Positions 52,393-61,190 are shown, counted from the first letter of the stretch. The stretch is DNA of 64,000 nt from Bradyrhizobium sp. URHD0069 (GCF_000701345.1 NZ_JNIJ01000031.1:1-64000), one strand, 5' to 3'. Made by a program: numbers and translations. The notes: generated by a model not told the origin, from the sequence alone.

Positions 52393-53616
52393 TTATTGGC
52401 CACGTCCGGTCATCTTGGCCCACAATGCCTTGAAACGCGAAACAATCACGGAAAACACCAGCGCTCCGGCATCCAGTTCCGCGACAACAGGCGCGGCGCC
52501 AGTGCCGCCCGCGGCCTTGTGCGAGAGTTTTGCCTCAAGATTTTGCACAAATGCGCCGATCAGCCGGCCGGCCACATCCTGAACCAGTCCCGAGCGGCTG
52601 AACTGCGCCAGCGCGCCCGTCAGCGTGAAGCCGATGTTGATATTGACTCGGGTTTCGTCCAGGTTTGCGCCCGGCACCACTTCGTAGCCGATAAGGCCGC
52701 GAGTTGACGAATTGCTTCGCTTATCCTTGCCGCTGCCGTCGATCGTTCCGGTGCGGGTAGTGTCGTCGCGCGTGACGTCGGCAACTCCAAGGAATTCAGC
52801 CGAGATCGGCCCGACCTTGACCTTGATCTGCCCCTCGACGTGACCATCGACCGGATCGCCCGCGAGCGACGCACCCGGCAGGCAGGATGCCACTTCAGGA
52901 ATGTTGCCGAAGAAGTCCCAGACCACATCGACGGGATGGGACACCGTAAAGCCCTGGACGAAGCTCGTCTGCGGCTTCCAGTCGGTATCCTTGCGCGGCG
53001 CGGGCGCACTGGACTTCGCCGGCTTCTTCGTGGCGGCAGGCGAAACGGCTTTGGGCCGCGCTGTCTCCGCGACCGACGCAGGATCGGCATGGCCCGAGCC
53101 CGACGGGCCGAGCCGTTTGCGGTTGCCGTCGGGAATCGCAGCGATGCCGCGTCCCCGGCGCGCCTCGACCACCCGTTGAATGGCGCGCACGATCCCGACA
53201 TAGCCGGTGCACCGGCAGAGATTTCCGCTCATCGCAACCCGGACATCGTGCTCGGACGGCGCAGCCATGCGCTGCACCACATCCCGCGCTGAGACGATCA
53301 TCCCTGGCGTGCAGTAACCGCATTGCAGACCGTGCTCCTGGCTGAAGGCGGCCCGCAGCTCTCGCGTGATCTCGTCGTTGTCGAGCCCCTCAACCGTCGT
53401 GACTTCGGCGCGTTCGCAGGACACGGCAAACGTGATGCAGGAGCGCGTGGGCACGCCATCGACGAGAAGCGTGCATGCGCCGCAGACGCCATGCTCGCAT
53501 CCCAGATGGGTGCCAGTCAGGTTCAGGGTCTCGCGCAGAAAGTCCGCCAGATGCGTGCGCGGCTGGATCGTGGCGCTGACCGGCTTGCCGTTGACCGTGA
53601 GATTGACTGTGTTCAT
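52393..53616 (-). CDS. Molybdenum hydroxylase [2Fe-2S] subunit fused to CoxG domain
   Basis: A 407-residue fusion. Residues 1-155 are a CoxS-type small subunit with two [2Fe-2S] clusters: LGCEHGVCGACTLLVDG, GLQCGYCTPGM and MSGNLCRCTGY. A Pro/Ala/Lys linker follows (~160-210). The rest is a CoxG-type SRPBCC domain (FTVSHPVDVVWDFFGNIPEV, CLPGASLAGDP, LVQDVAGRLIGAFVQNLEAK) ending in a hydrophobic tail (ALVFSVIVSRFKALW) that could anchor it to the membrane. CoxG proteins recruit such hydroxylases to the membrane and serve quinone reduction; here the two are one chain. ATGA overlap with coxM-like gene. Confidence 0.9.
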   Translation of the reverse strand: MNTVNLTVNGKPVSATIQPRTHLADFLRETLNLTGTHLGCEHGVCGACTLLVDGVPTRSCITFAVSCERAEVTTVEGLDNDEITRELRAAFSQEHGLQCGYCTPGMIVSARDVVQRMAAPSEHDVRVAMSGNLCRCTGYVGIVRAIQRVVEARRGRGIAAIPDGNRKRLGPSGSGHADPASVAETARPKAVSPAATKKPAKSSAPAPRKDTDWKPQTSFVQGFTVSHPVDVVWDFFGNIPEVASCLPGASLAGDPVDGHVEGQIKVKVGPISAEFLGVADVTRDDTTRTGTIDGSGKDKRSNSSTRGLIGYEVVPGANLDETRVNINIGFTLTGALAQFSRSGLVQDVAGRLIGAFVQNLEAKLSHKAAGGTGAAPVVAELDAGALVFSVIVSRFKALWAKMTGRGQ

Positions 53617-54452
53617 GCTGATTGCGCCTGCTCGAGAGCCCGGCCCAACGCAACAATGTGGGTCTGCTTGTCGATCGGATTGGTCATTCCGGCAGCCTCG
53701 ATCACTTCGCTGACGGCATGACTATCAAAAGCAGCATCCAGACGTTCGGCCCGTCCATCTCCAATTATGTTGCCGGCGTCGGTGATGACGATCGGCCGGC
53801 TTTCGGTCGCCCCGATCACCACGCGAATGACCCCGCGGTCGGGATCGGCGAGGAATGCGCCGATCGCATGAGCAAACTCGCCGGTCTTGCGGCAACTCTT
53901 GTAATAGCCCCAGCGCGCCGATCGGCTGAGCTTCGGCACCTTGATAGACACCAACATCTCTCCCGGGCCCAAATCGGCCTCGAGCGCACCGAGCATATAG
54001 TCCTCCACCGGAATCGTCCGCTCGCCCGCCGGGCCGCGCAACACCACCTTCGCGCCGAGCGCAGCCATGATCGAATGCCAGTCCGCGGAAGGGTCGGCGT
54101 GGGTCAGGCTGCCGCCGACGGTGCCACGATTGCGCACGGCGCGATAGGCGATGCCGCGGGCAACGCTGGGCAGCGCGCCGCACGTGACGTCGGGGATGCG
54201 CAAGTCCTCGATATCGGCGTGGGTGATGCAGGCGCCAAACTCGATCTCGTCGGGCCGCTCGTCGAAGCGGCGAAGTTCCTCGATCCCCGTGATATCGACC
54301 AGCAGATCGGGCTGCACCAACCGCATGTTGAGCATCGGGCCGAGCGACTGGCTGCCGGCGACGATCTTGACCGTCAGGCCCTCGTCGGCGATCAGCTTGA
54401 GCGCCCCGCTGACTTCACCGGGACGCGCATAGTCGAAATTGACCGGTTTCAC
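53613..54452 (-). CDS. Molybdenum hydroxylase FAD-binding subunit (CoxM-type)
   Basis: A 279-residue FAD subunit. KIVAGSQSLGPMLNMRLVQP and TVGGSLTHADPSADWHSIMA are the two FAD pyrophosphate motifs; C-terminal CO_deh_flav_C domain present. GTG start at 54452 overlaps the large-subunit stop as GTGA. It accepts electrons from the iron-sulfur subunit. Confidence 0.92.
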   Translation of the reverse strand: MKPVNFDYARPGEVSGALKLIADEGLTVKIVAGSQSLGPMLNMRLVQPDLLVDITGIEELRRFDERPDEIEFGACITHADIEDLRIPDVTCGALPSVARGIAYRAVRNRGTVGGSLTHADPSADWHSIMAALGAKVVLRGPAGERTIPVEDYMLGALEADLGPGEMLVSIKVPKLSRSARWGYYKSCRKTGEFAHAIGAFLADPDRGVIRVVIGATESRPIVITDAGNIIGDGRAERLDAAFDSHAVSEVIEAAGMTNPIDKQTHIVALGRALEQAQSA

Positions 54453-56812
54453 GCGGACACTCCTTCAGGCATCCTCTTGTTTCGCTTGTTCCTGGCCTCC
54501 TCGATCGCCTCGAGCACGCGACGCGGCGTCATCGGCGATTGGAGCAACTCGACGCCGTAGGATTTGAGCGCATCATTGACCGCATTTCCGATCGCCGCCG
54601 GCGGGGCGATGGCGCCGCCCTCGCCAATGCCTTTGACGCCAAACTGCGTGTACGGCGCGAGCGTCTCCATATGGCCCAGCTTTGGCGCCGGCACTTCGGT
54701 CGGGCCGGGCAGAAGATAGTCGGCGAACGTCGATGCCAGAGGCTGGCCGGAGGAATCGAAATTCATTTCCTCATAGAGCGCCGTTCCGATGCCTTGCGCG
54801 AGACCACCATAAATCTGTCCATCGACGACCATCGGGTTGATCAGCTTGCCGCCGTCCTCAACGATAACGTAGTCGATGATCTCGATGTCTCCCATTTCCG
54901 GATCGACGGCGACGACGGCGATATGCGCCGCGTAGCTGAACGTTCCGGAGTCACGCACCGGTTTGTAGCCGATGGTCGATTCCAGGCCGCGCGGATCGAC
55001 CGAGGGCGGAAGATCCTGCGGGCGCCGATACCAGGTGTGCGCGATTTCCTGCAAGGTGACACTGCCGGCGGGTCCGACCACCGAGCCATCGACCAGTTTC
55101 ACCTGATCGAAATCTACCTGAAGCAGATGCGCGCCAATACGCATCGCCAGACCGGCCACCTCCTTCGATGCCGTTGCGACGGCGCCGCCTGCCATCACGG
55201 CACAGCGAGAACCCCAGCTTCCGGTGGAGTACGGCGTGTATTCGGTATCGCCGTGAACGAGCTTGATCTTGGCGACATCTATTCCGAGAATCTCGTTGGC
55301 GACCTGCGGAAGCGTGGTCTCCATGCTCTGACCGTGCGAGTGAACGCCGACGCGCAGTTCCAGGCCGCCATCCGGCGTCATCCGCGCCGTGGCCTGCTCG
55401 TGTCCCGGCACCATCGGGATACCCCATCCGGCATAGACAGACGTTCCGTGGGCACCCTGTTCGCAATAGATTGAAAGACCGACGCCGATCAGACGCCCAT
55501 CCGGCTCGGCCTTCTTTTGCCGTTCGCGAATGCCAGGCAGGTCGATCTTCGCCAGCGCCTGCCGCAGCGCCTCCGGATAGTCGCCACTGTCAAAATGCTT
55601 CTTGGTGATGTTGTCGAACGGCATCTGATCCGGTCGCACCAGGTTCTTGAGACGCACTTCATAGGGCTCAAGCCCGGCCTCACGCGCGATGGCGTCCATC
55701 ATCAATTCGATCGCATAGCAGACGCCGGTTCTGGCCACGCCGCGATAAGGCAGGATCGGACATTTGTTGGTCGCAACAGACCACGTGCGGCATCGATAGG
55801 ACGGAAAATCGTAAGGCCCCGGCAGAATACTGGCGACCTGCGCGGCTTCGAGACAGGCCGAGAACGGGTACGACGAATAGGCTCCCGAATCGACCGTTGC
55901 CTCGCACTCGACGCCACGCAGCTTGCCGTCGCGATCCGCATAGACGGTGATCTTGTAGTAATGTTCGCGGCAATTGGCGCCCGCGGTCAAATGCTCGCGC
56001 CGGTCCTCGATCCAGCGAACCGGGTGGCCGCAACGCATCGCGAGCCAGCCAAGACAAACATCCTCGGTCAGCAAAATCCCCTTATAGCCAAAACCGCCGC
56101 CGACATCCGGAGAGATGATTCGAATCTGGAGCTGCTCGATTCCCAGGCATTCCGCGAGCCCATTGCGCACGATATGGGGCTGCTGGTTGCCGGTGTGGAG
56201 CACGAGTTGGTCCATCCGGTTGTGCCAGACCGCAACCGTTCCGCGGCCTTCCATCGGCGCCATACTCTGGCGCGCCGTGGAAATCTCGCGGGTTATCTTG
56301 ATCGGCGCGTCGAACGCTGCCTCCATATTGATATCGACGAACGTCTCCAGAAAGACATTGTCTCCCCAGTGCTCGTGGAGCAACGCGGAATCAGGCTGCC
56401 TCGCCTGCAGCATGTCATGGACGGCCGGCAGTTCCTCGAAATCGACTTCCACGGCGGCGGCGATGTCTTCGGCCTCGGCGCGCGTATCGGCGACGCAAAT
56501 CGCGATCAATTCGCCGACCTGGCGGACCTTTTCAAATGCCAGGATCGGCTGCTCCGATGCCTTGAAACCCGGCAACCCGGACACCGCCCGGATCGGCTTG
56601 ACGTCCTTGAGATCGGCGGCCGTGAAAACAACGTCCTTGTACTGCGGCGGGATCCTGATGCCGCGAATCCGGGCATGTGCGACCGGACTGCGGACAAACG
56701 CCACATCGCGCAGCCCGGGCAGACGGATATCGGCGACGAACTCTCCGCGCCCCCGCAGGAACCGATCATCTTCCTTGCGAAGCAGACTTGCGCCAATCCC
56801 CTGGCCGGCCAT
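54449..56812 (-). CDS. Molybdenum hydroxylase large subunit (CoxL-type, not CO dehydrogenase form I)
   Basis: A 787-residue molybdopterin-cytosine-dinucleotide subunit. PDVGGGFGYKG is near 235; the active-site loop reads ILPYRGVARTGVCYAIE (355-361), so it lacks the AYxCSFR motif of genuine CO dehydrogenase and resembles form II/heterocycle hydroxylases. SHGQSMETTLPQVANEI binds the cofactor, and the catalytic Glu is in KGIGEGGAIAPP near residue 725. It hydroxylates a carbon next to nitrogen or in an aldehyde/heteroaromatic ring. It leads the operon large-FAD-FeS/CoxG, under operator site D. Confidence 0.92.
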   Translation of the reverse strand: MAGQGIGASLLRKEDDRFLRGRGEFVADIRLPGLRDVAFVRSPVAHARIRGIRIPPQYKDVVFTAADLKDVKPIRAVSGLPGFKASEQPILAFEKVRQVGELIAICVADTRAEAEDIAAAVEVDFEELPAVHDMLQARQPDSALLHEHWGDNVFLETFVDINMEAAFDAPIKITREISTARQSMAPMEGRGTVAVWHNRMDQLVLHTGNQQPHIVRNGLAECLGIEQLQIRIISPDVGGGFGYKGILLTEDVCLGWLAMRCGHPVRWIEDRREHLTAGANCREHYYKITVYADRDGKLRGVECEATVDSGAYSSYPFSACLEAAQVASILPGPYDFPSYRCRTWSVATNKCPILPYRGVARTGVCYAIELMMDAIAREAGLEPYEVRLKNLVRPDQMPFDNITKKHFDSGDYPEALRQALAKIDLPGIRERQKKAEPDGRLIGVGLSIYCEQGAHGTSVYAGWGIPMVPGHEQATARMTPDGGLELRVGVHSHGQSMETTLPQVANEILGIDVAKIKLVHGDTEYTPYSTGSWGSRCAVMAGGAVATASKEVAGLAMRIGAHLLQVDFDQVKLVDGSVVGPAGSVTLQEIAHTWYRRPQDLPPSVDPRGLESTIGYKPVRDSGTFSYAAHIAVVAVDPEMGDIEIIDYVIVEDGGKLINPMVVDGQIYGGLAQGIGTALYEEMNFDSSGQPLASTFADYLLPGPTEVPAPKLGHMETLAPYTQFGVKGIGEGGAIAPPAAIGNAVNDALKSYGVELLQSPMTPRRVLEAIEEARNKRNKRMPEGVSA

Positions 56813-56847
56813 GCTGAGCTCCCATAGAACACCTGCTCCTCTAGATT

Positions 56848-56865
56848 CATCCTATTTCTAGGATG
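56848..56865. promoter_or_regulatory. Shared operator, site D (molybdenum hydroxylase operon)
   Basis: CATC-CTA-TTTC-TAG-GATG, a perfect 7-bp inverted repeat (CATCCTA/TAGGATG) 36 bp upstream of the large-subunit ATG. Confidence 0.65.
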
Positions 56866-56910
56866 ATAGCAAGAGTTCGTTTGCGGACGCTCGCATTCCC
56901 AAGCGTTGCT

Positions 56911-57729
56911 TTACAACGCCTTGCGGGATTTGGCCGGGAACAGGCTCACGGCGTTGTCACCGCCACCCGCCCGCTTTTTGCGGTCCGCCTTGGTGCCCAG
57001 GAGATCGACCCGCAGTTTAATACAATCGCTGCGGTAAACGATGTTCGCGACATAAATGGCGATGCCCTTGTCGTCGATCACGATGCAGCGGCACTGCATG
57101 GTCGCCGCGCCTAAGGGAATTTTCAACAAATCCGCAATCTCGGGGTCGGCGCTTCCGACCACGAGCGTTTGATGGGCTTCCCCAAGCGCAATACTGTCCA
57201 TGGCGTCGATGGTCGGCAAGGCTGCCGCGGTCATGAACCGCTTCGGATTCATGTCGAAGATGGTGCGCGCGAGATGAAGATTGACGACCGAGTAAGGCTC
57301 TTCGTTCTTGTACTGCACGCTGCACAAACGCACATATCGGGCCGCCAGCTTGCCGTCTCCCTCATCGAGATGCGGCGGCGCGCCGGCTTTCTCGACGACG
57401 ATCATTTCGGGGACGTTGTCTTCTAGCGAAGTGACCAGGCTGTTCCAGCCCGTCGCGAGCTGCAACCAGTGCCGGTCCTGCTTTTCGCTCGAAACAAACG
57501 TTCCGCGCCCCTGACGAGCCTCCAGCAAGCCTTCCTCGTTCAGGACCTCGACGGCCTGACGAACAGTAACGCGCGCCACTTCAAACTCACGCTCCAGTTC
57601 TTCAAGCGTGGATATCTTTTGACCCGGACTCCACAGCCCCGACTGAATCCGATTCCTCATGACCGAGGCGACCTGAATGTAGAGCGGAACCCTACTTCTG
57701 TCGTATGACTTAAGAAGCTTTGAAACCAT
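56911..57729 (-). CDS. GntR family (HutC/UTRA) transcriptional regulator
   Basis: A 272-residue regulator. The winged helix lies at about 10-80: VPLYIQVASVMRNRIQSGLW, TLEELEREFEVARVTVRQAV, ARQGRGTFVS. The C-terminal UTRA ligand-binding domain follows, with a basic tail (KADRKKRAGGGDNA). It is the only full-length local GntR and is centred in the catabolic block; I infer it binds the four CTA-N4-TAG palindromes. UTRA regulators typically release DNA on binding a small pathway metabolite. Confidence 0.9.
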   Translation of the reverse strand: MVSKLLKSYDRSRVPLYIQVASVMRNRIQSGLWSPGQKISTLEELEREFEVARVTVRQAVEVLNEEGLLEARQGRGTFVSSEKQDRHWLQLATGWNSLVTSLEDNVPEMIVVEKAGAPPHLDEGDGKLAARYVRLCSVQYKNEEPYSVVNLHLARTIFDMNPKRFMTAAALPTIDAMDSIALGEAHQTLVVGSADPEIADLLKIPLGAATMQCRCIVIDDKGIAIYVANIVYRSDCIKLRVDLLGTKADRKKRAGGGDNAVSLFPAKSRKAL

Positions 57730-57841
57730 GAAACATCTTCAGTGAATTCGGGCGGCAGCGGCAGCGCTGCATATAGAGTGTCAGCGCTATACTACAACGA
57801 AAGCCGGGAATGAAGGCCTAAAATCAGAGGTCGTATCGGCG

Positions 57842-58423
57842 TTATGAACCGATGCCGATTTCCTCGCCCCAGCGCCGAACCATATCGTTCTTCAGGCCGA
57901 AGAGATCCAGCGCACGGCCGACCGAGTGGTTGACGATGTCCTCTACAGTCGTGGGCTTGGTGTAAAATGCCGGAACGGGCGGCATCACGATCGCCCCCAT
58001 TTCCGTCACTTGCGTCATCGACCGCAGATGGCCGAGGTGATACGGCGTTTCTCGCACCATCAAGACGAGTCTGCGACGCTCCTTCAAAACGACGTCCGCC
58101 GCCCGTGTGAGCAGGCTGGACGTAACGCCGCTCGATATCTCGGACAACGTCCTGATCGAGCATGGCGCGACCAGCATTCCTGTCGTCTGGAAAGATCCGC
58201 TCGATATCGCCGCCGCGATATCGTCGATCCGATATACGACATCCGCGAGCGACGTCAGTTCGGAGAACTTCAATTCCAGCTCGTGGGCCGCGGTGATTTG
58301 ACCGGAGCGGGAAACGATGAGATGACTTTCTACGTCGGCCCTGCGCAAGGCCTTGAGCGCGGCAACGCCATACGCAGCTCCAGATGCTCCCGTGATGCCG
58401 ACGATCAACCGTTGCCTGATCAT
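57842..58423 (-). CDS. Flavin prenyltransferase, UbiX family
   Basis: A 193-residue UbiX-type flavin prenyltransferase, starting MIRQRLIVGITGASGAAYGV (the GxSGA FMN motif). SFQTTGMLVAPCSIRTLSEI and LVLMVRETPYHLGHLRSM are conserved. It makes prenylated FMN needed by UbiD decarboxylases. Its ATG lies five bases after the ABC permease stop, and ubiD starts the same operon, so it is dedicated to that decarboxylase. Confidence 0.93.
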   Translation of the reverse strand: MIRQRLIVGITGASGAAYGVAALKALRRADVESHLIVSRSGQITAAHELELKFSELTSLADVVYRIDDIAAAISSGSFQTTGMLVAPCSIRTLSEISSGVTSSLLTRAADVVLKERRRLVLMVRETPYHLGHLRSMTQVTEMGAIVMPPVPAFYTKPTTVEDIVNHSVGRALDLFGLKNDMVRRWGEEIGIGS

Positions 58424-58427
58424 GCTG

Positions 58428-59210
58428 CTACCCACCGCCGGCAAACTGCGCGCCGGCGCCTCGTATCGACCAGCTCGTCATCCGTCGTTCAAAGAAGTCG
58501 AAAATCGCGTACATCCCGACGCCCATGAAGCCGACGACGAGGAGCGCCGCGAACACCAGTGGTATGTTGAAATTGGAGCTGGCGATCAACATAACATTGC
58601 CGATGCCGCTGTTGCCCGCAACGATCTCGGCAATGACCGAGCCGACGAATGCCAGCGTGATCGCGATCTTCAGCGACGCGAAGAAAAACGGAAGCGAACG
58701 CGGGATTCCGATCTTCAACGTCATGTCGCGCTGCGAGGCGCCGAGCGAACGCATGACTTCCAGCAGTTCCGGTTCGATGGTCGCAAACGCAGTGGCCACG
58801 TTTGCGACCACGGGGAAAAACGAAAGCATGAAGGCCGTGATCACCGCTGGAACCGTCCCGGCGCCGAACCAGATCACAAGCACGGGCACCAGCGCCGCCT
58901 TCGGAACGCTGTTGAAGCCGACCAACAGCGGATAAAGCGCGCTATAGGCCAGACGCGACGACCCGACCAAAATCCCCAATACCATTCCGAACGCAACGGC
59001 AATCGCAAACCCGACCAAAGTCGTGGTCAGCGTGGCGAGCCCGTGTACGAACAGGGGATAGCGGAATTGATAGATCGCTTTCACCGCTTCCCAAGGCGAC
59101 GGAAGGACGAAGCTCTTGATATCGAAGATGACGACGCAGAGCCACCACACCGCCACGAAGGCAGCCGTGGCCAGCCAGGGCGCGAGCCTTTGCATGGATC
59201 GGGTATTCAA
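58428..59210 (-). CDS. ABC transporter permease, SsuC/TauC type
   Basis: A 260-residue permease with about six hydrophobic segments. EVMRSLGASQRDMTLKIGIP is the EAA loop contacting the ATPase. A TTG start at 59210 overlaps the ATPase stop (TTGA) after GGGGA; ATG 59195 is the alternative. Sulfonate/nitrate/pyrimidine-precursor family importers share this structure; here the cluster points to an aromatic or heteroaromatic carboxylate. Confidence 0.88.
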   Translation of the reverse strand: MNTRSMQRLAPWLATAAFVAVWWLCVVIFDIKSFVLPSPWEAVKAIYQFRYPLFVHGLATLTTTLVGFAIAVAFGMVLGILVGSSRLAYSALYPLLVGFNSVPKAALVPVLVIWFGAGTVPAVITAFMLSFFPVVANVATAFATIEPELLEVMRSLGASQRDMTLKIGIPRSLPFFFASLKIAITLAFVGSVIAEIVAGNSGIGNVMLIASSNFNIPLVFAALLVVGFMGVGMYAIFDFFERRMTSWSIRGAGAQFAGGG

Positions 59211-60007
59211 TGTTGTTTCCCCAGGCTGATGTGATGCCGAAGATCATGAACCAGATCGACGAAATCCGGTTGAAAAGTCGACTCAAGGGTACGAGGACGC
59301 GGGATATCGACAGAGCTCGTTTTGATGATCCGTCCCGGTCGCGAGCTCATCACATGGACGGTTTCCGCAAGATAGACCGCTTCACGTAACTCATGCGTGA
59401 CGAGGATGATCGTACACTTTCTGAACAACCATAACTCCTGCAACACGCTCCAGAGATCTTCGCGCGTGAAGGTGTCGAGCGCGGCAAACGGTTCGTCGAG
59501 CAGCAGGATCGAGGGCTCGTGGATCAGCGCCCGGCACAGCTGCGCGCGCTGCTGCATCCCTCCCGACAATTGCCATGGCATGCGATCGGCGAAACCCGAC
59601 AAGCCGACCTTTCCCAGCAGCGTCTCGGCGCGATCGCGGTTTGCCTCGCGATCCTGCTTCTGACGGCTGCGGTACGGCTCGACGATTTCCAGCGGCAACA
59701 TCACATTGTCCCGGATATTGCGCCAGGGCAGCAGCGTTGCATTCTGAAAGGCCATCCCCACCGTCTTGAGGGGATGCGTCACCTCCAGGCCATCGACCGT
59801 GACGCTTCCGCGGTTTGGCCTGACAAGGCCTGCGATAAGCTTGAGCAATGTCGACTTGCCGCACCCGCTCGGGCCAACAATGGCAAGAAATTCGCCAAGC
59901 GCGATGTTCAAATTGGCGGACGACACGGCCAACGTCTCGCCCCCAACCTCCTTCGCTCCAGCGGAGCCATAGACCAGGTCAACATTCGTCAACTGGATAA
60001 ACGTCAT
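59207..60007 (-). CDS. ABC transporter ATPase, SsuB/TauB type
   Basis: A 266-residue ATPase: IVGPSGCGKSTLLKLIAGLV (Walker A), LSGGMQQRAQLCRALIHEPS (signature), ILLLDEPFAALDTFTREDLW (Walker B with D-loop), and LVTHELREAVYLAETVHVMS (H-loop). ATG 60007 is chosen over a TTG six bases upstream. Works with the permease and the binding protein in the ubiD operon. Confidence 0.92.
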   Translation of the reverse strand: MTFIQLTNVDLVYGSAGAKEVGGETLAVSSANLNIALGEFLAIVGPSGCGKSTLLKLIAGLVRPNRGSVTVDGLEVTHPLKTVGMAFQNATLLPWRNIRDNVMLPLEIVEPYRSRQKQDREANRDRAETLLGKVGLSGFADRMPWQLSGGMQQRAQLCRALIHEPSILLLDEPFAALDTFTREDLWSVLQELWLFRKCTIILVTHELREAVYLAETVHVMSSRPGRIIKTSSVDIPRPRTLESTFQPDFVDLVHDLRHHISLGKQH

Positions 60008-60047
60008 CTCCAAGACCTTCTTTATTGCTGCAGAGACAGATCGGGAT

Positions 60048-61070
60048 CTAGTTGATCTTCCTGTCGCTTAGCGAAGGCAGATAGGCGGGGTCGAAGACCT
60101 CCTCGAGCTTGGGCTCACGGGGAAGCTTGTAAGCCTCGGTGATCAACGAGATGATCTTGCGAAGACGCTCCTGGTTGACGTCACCGAAGCCGTCCTTGCG
60201 GACAGTCGGCGTAACGATGCAGCACTCCATCGCGACGCGAAGCCGATCCCGCTCGATATCGGGATTGAGCAGCGGTTCATAGGCGATCGCGGCCTTGACG
60301 GCAATTTCGGGATCGCGGGCCATATCTTTCAGCCCCTTCATCGTCGCACGCAGGAAACCTTTCACGGCCTCCGGTTTCTCTTTCAGAAAGCGGCGCGACG
60401 CGGCAACGGAATTGGCATACAGTTCAAGCCCGTAGTCCTTGTACATGAAATAGCTGACATCGGAGGCCGGAACACCCTTCGCCTTCAGCTCAAGCAGCGA
60501 ATTGAAGACCTGTCCCGGAATCGCGTCGATTTTCTTCTGGGCCAGCAGCACTTCCCGCAGACCGGGGTCGATGCTCTGTATCTTCATCGTGGAGATATCG
60601 ATACCGGTCTGCTTAGCGAAAACCGGGAACAGCTTGAACGTCGAATCGTGAGGAGCCGAACCCAGATGCTTGCCGTTCAACTGCTTGGGATCGGTAATGC
60701 CGCTCGACTTCAAAACGATGATCGCGGCGGGCGCTTCTTCATAGCCGCTCATGAGAGCCGGAAACGCCTGTTCCGGATTCTTCGAGTTGAAATCCATCAG
60801 GACGTTGATGTCGGGGAAACCCATGTCGTAGACATCGGCAGCAAGCTGACGGACGACTTCAGCCGAGCCCTTGCCCCGATCGATGGTCACGTCAAGACCT
60901 TCGGCCTTGTAGTACCCCTTCTGGAGTGCGATCAGAAATGCACCGTGCGTCGCACCGGGAATCCAATCAAGCGTGAAGCGAACCTTGGTTTGCGCGTTTG
61001 CCGCCACGGATCCCATAACGGTCGTCATGAGAAGCAGTCCAATCACAGCGAGATGTCGTTTCAACGTCAT
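60048..61070 (-). CDS. NMT1/SsuA-type ABC substrate-binding protein
   Basis: A 340-residue periplasmic binding protein with signal peptide MTLKRHLAVIGLLLMTTVMG and cleavage near ANAQT. VRFTLDWIPGATHGAFLIAL is typical of the NMT1/THI5-like family that also includes sulfonate and pyrimidine-precursor binders. No TPP riboswitch is seen, so thiamine precursor uptake is unlikely. It follows ubiD by 120 bp and likely binds the UbiD substrate or a relative. Confidence 0.9.
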   Translation of the reverse strand: MTLKRHLAVIGLLLMTTVMGSVAANAQTKVRFTLDWIPGATHGAFLIALQKGYYKAEGLDVTIDRGKGSAEVVRQLAADVYDMGFPDINVLMDFNSKNPEQAFPALMSGYEEAPAAIIVLKSSGITDPKQLNGKHLGSAPHDSTFKLFPVFAKQTGIDISTMKIQSIDPGLREVLLAQKKIDAIPGQVFNSLLELKAKGVPASDVSYFMYKDYGLELYANSVAASRRFLKEKPEAVKGFLRATMKGLKDMARDPEIAVKAAIAYEPLLNPDIERDRLRVAMECCIVTPTVRKDGFGDVNQERLRKIISLITEAYKLPREPKLEEVFDPAYLPSLSDRKIN

Positions 61071-61190
61071 GTTGTCCTCCCTAAGCCAGTGTTGATCGCC
61101 TCGTTACCAGTCTCCATCCCTCAGCGCGAAGACAGCTTCGGCTGGGGGTACCCTTCAAATTTTTGCGGCTTTGATCAGATCGCCTTTTCG

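Noticed and set aside
52393..56812. Carbon monoxide dehydrogenase operon
   Set aside because: Gene types fit, but the large subunit lacks the AYxCSFR loop, and no coxDEF maturation genes are present.
60048..61190. Thiamine-precursor transporter under a TPP riboswitch
   Set aside because: The binding protein is THI5-like in fold, but no thi-box sequence is seen and the neighbours are UbiD and UbiX.
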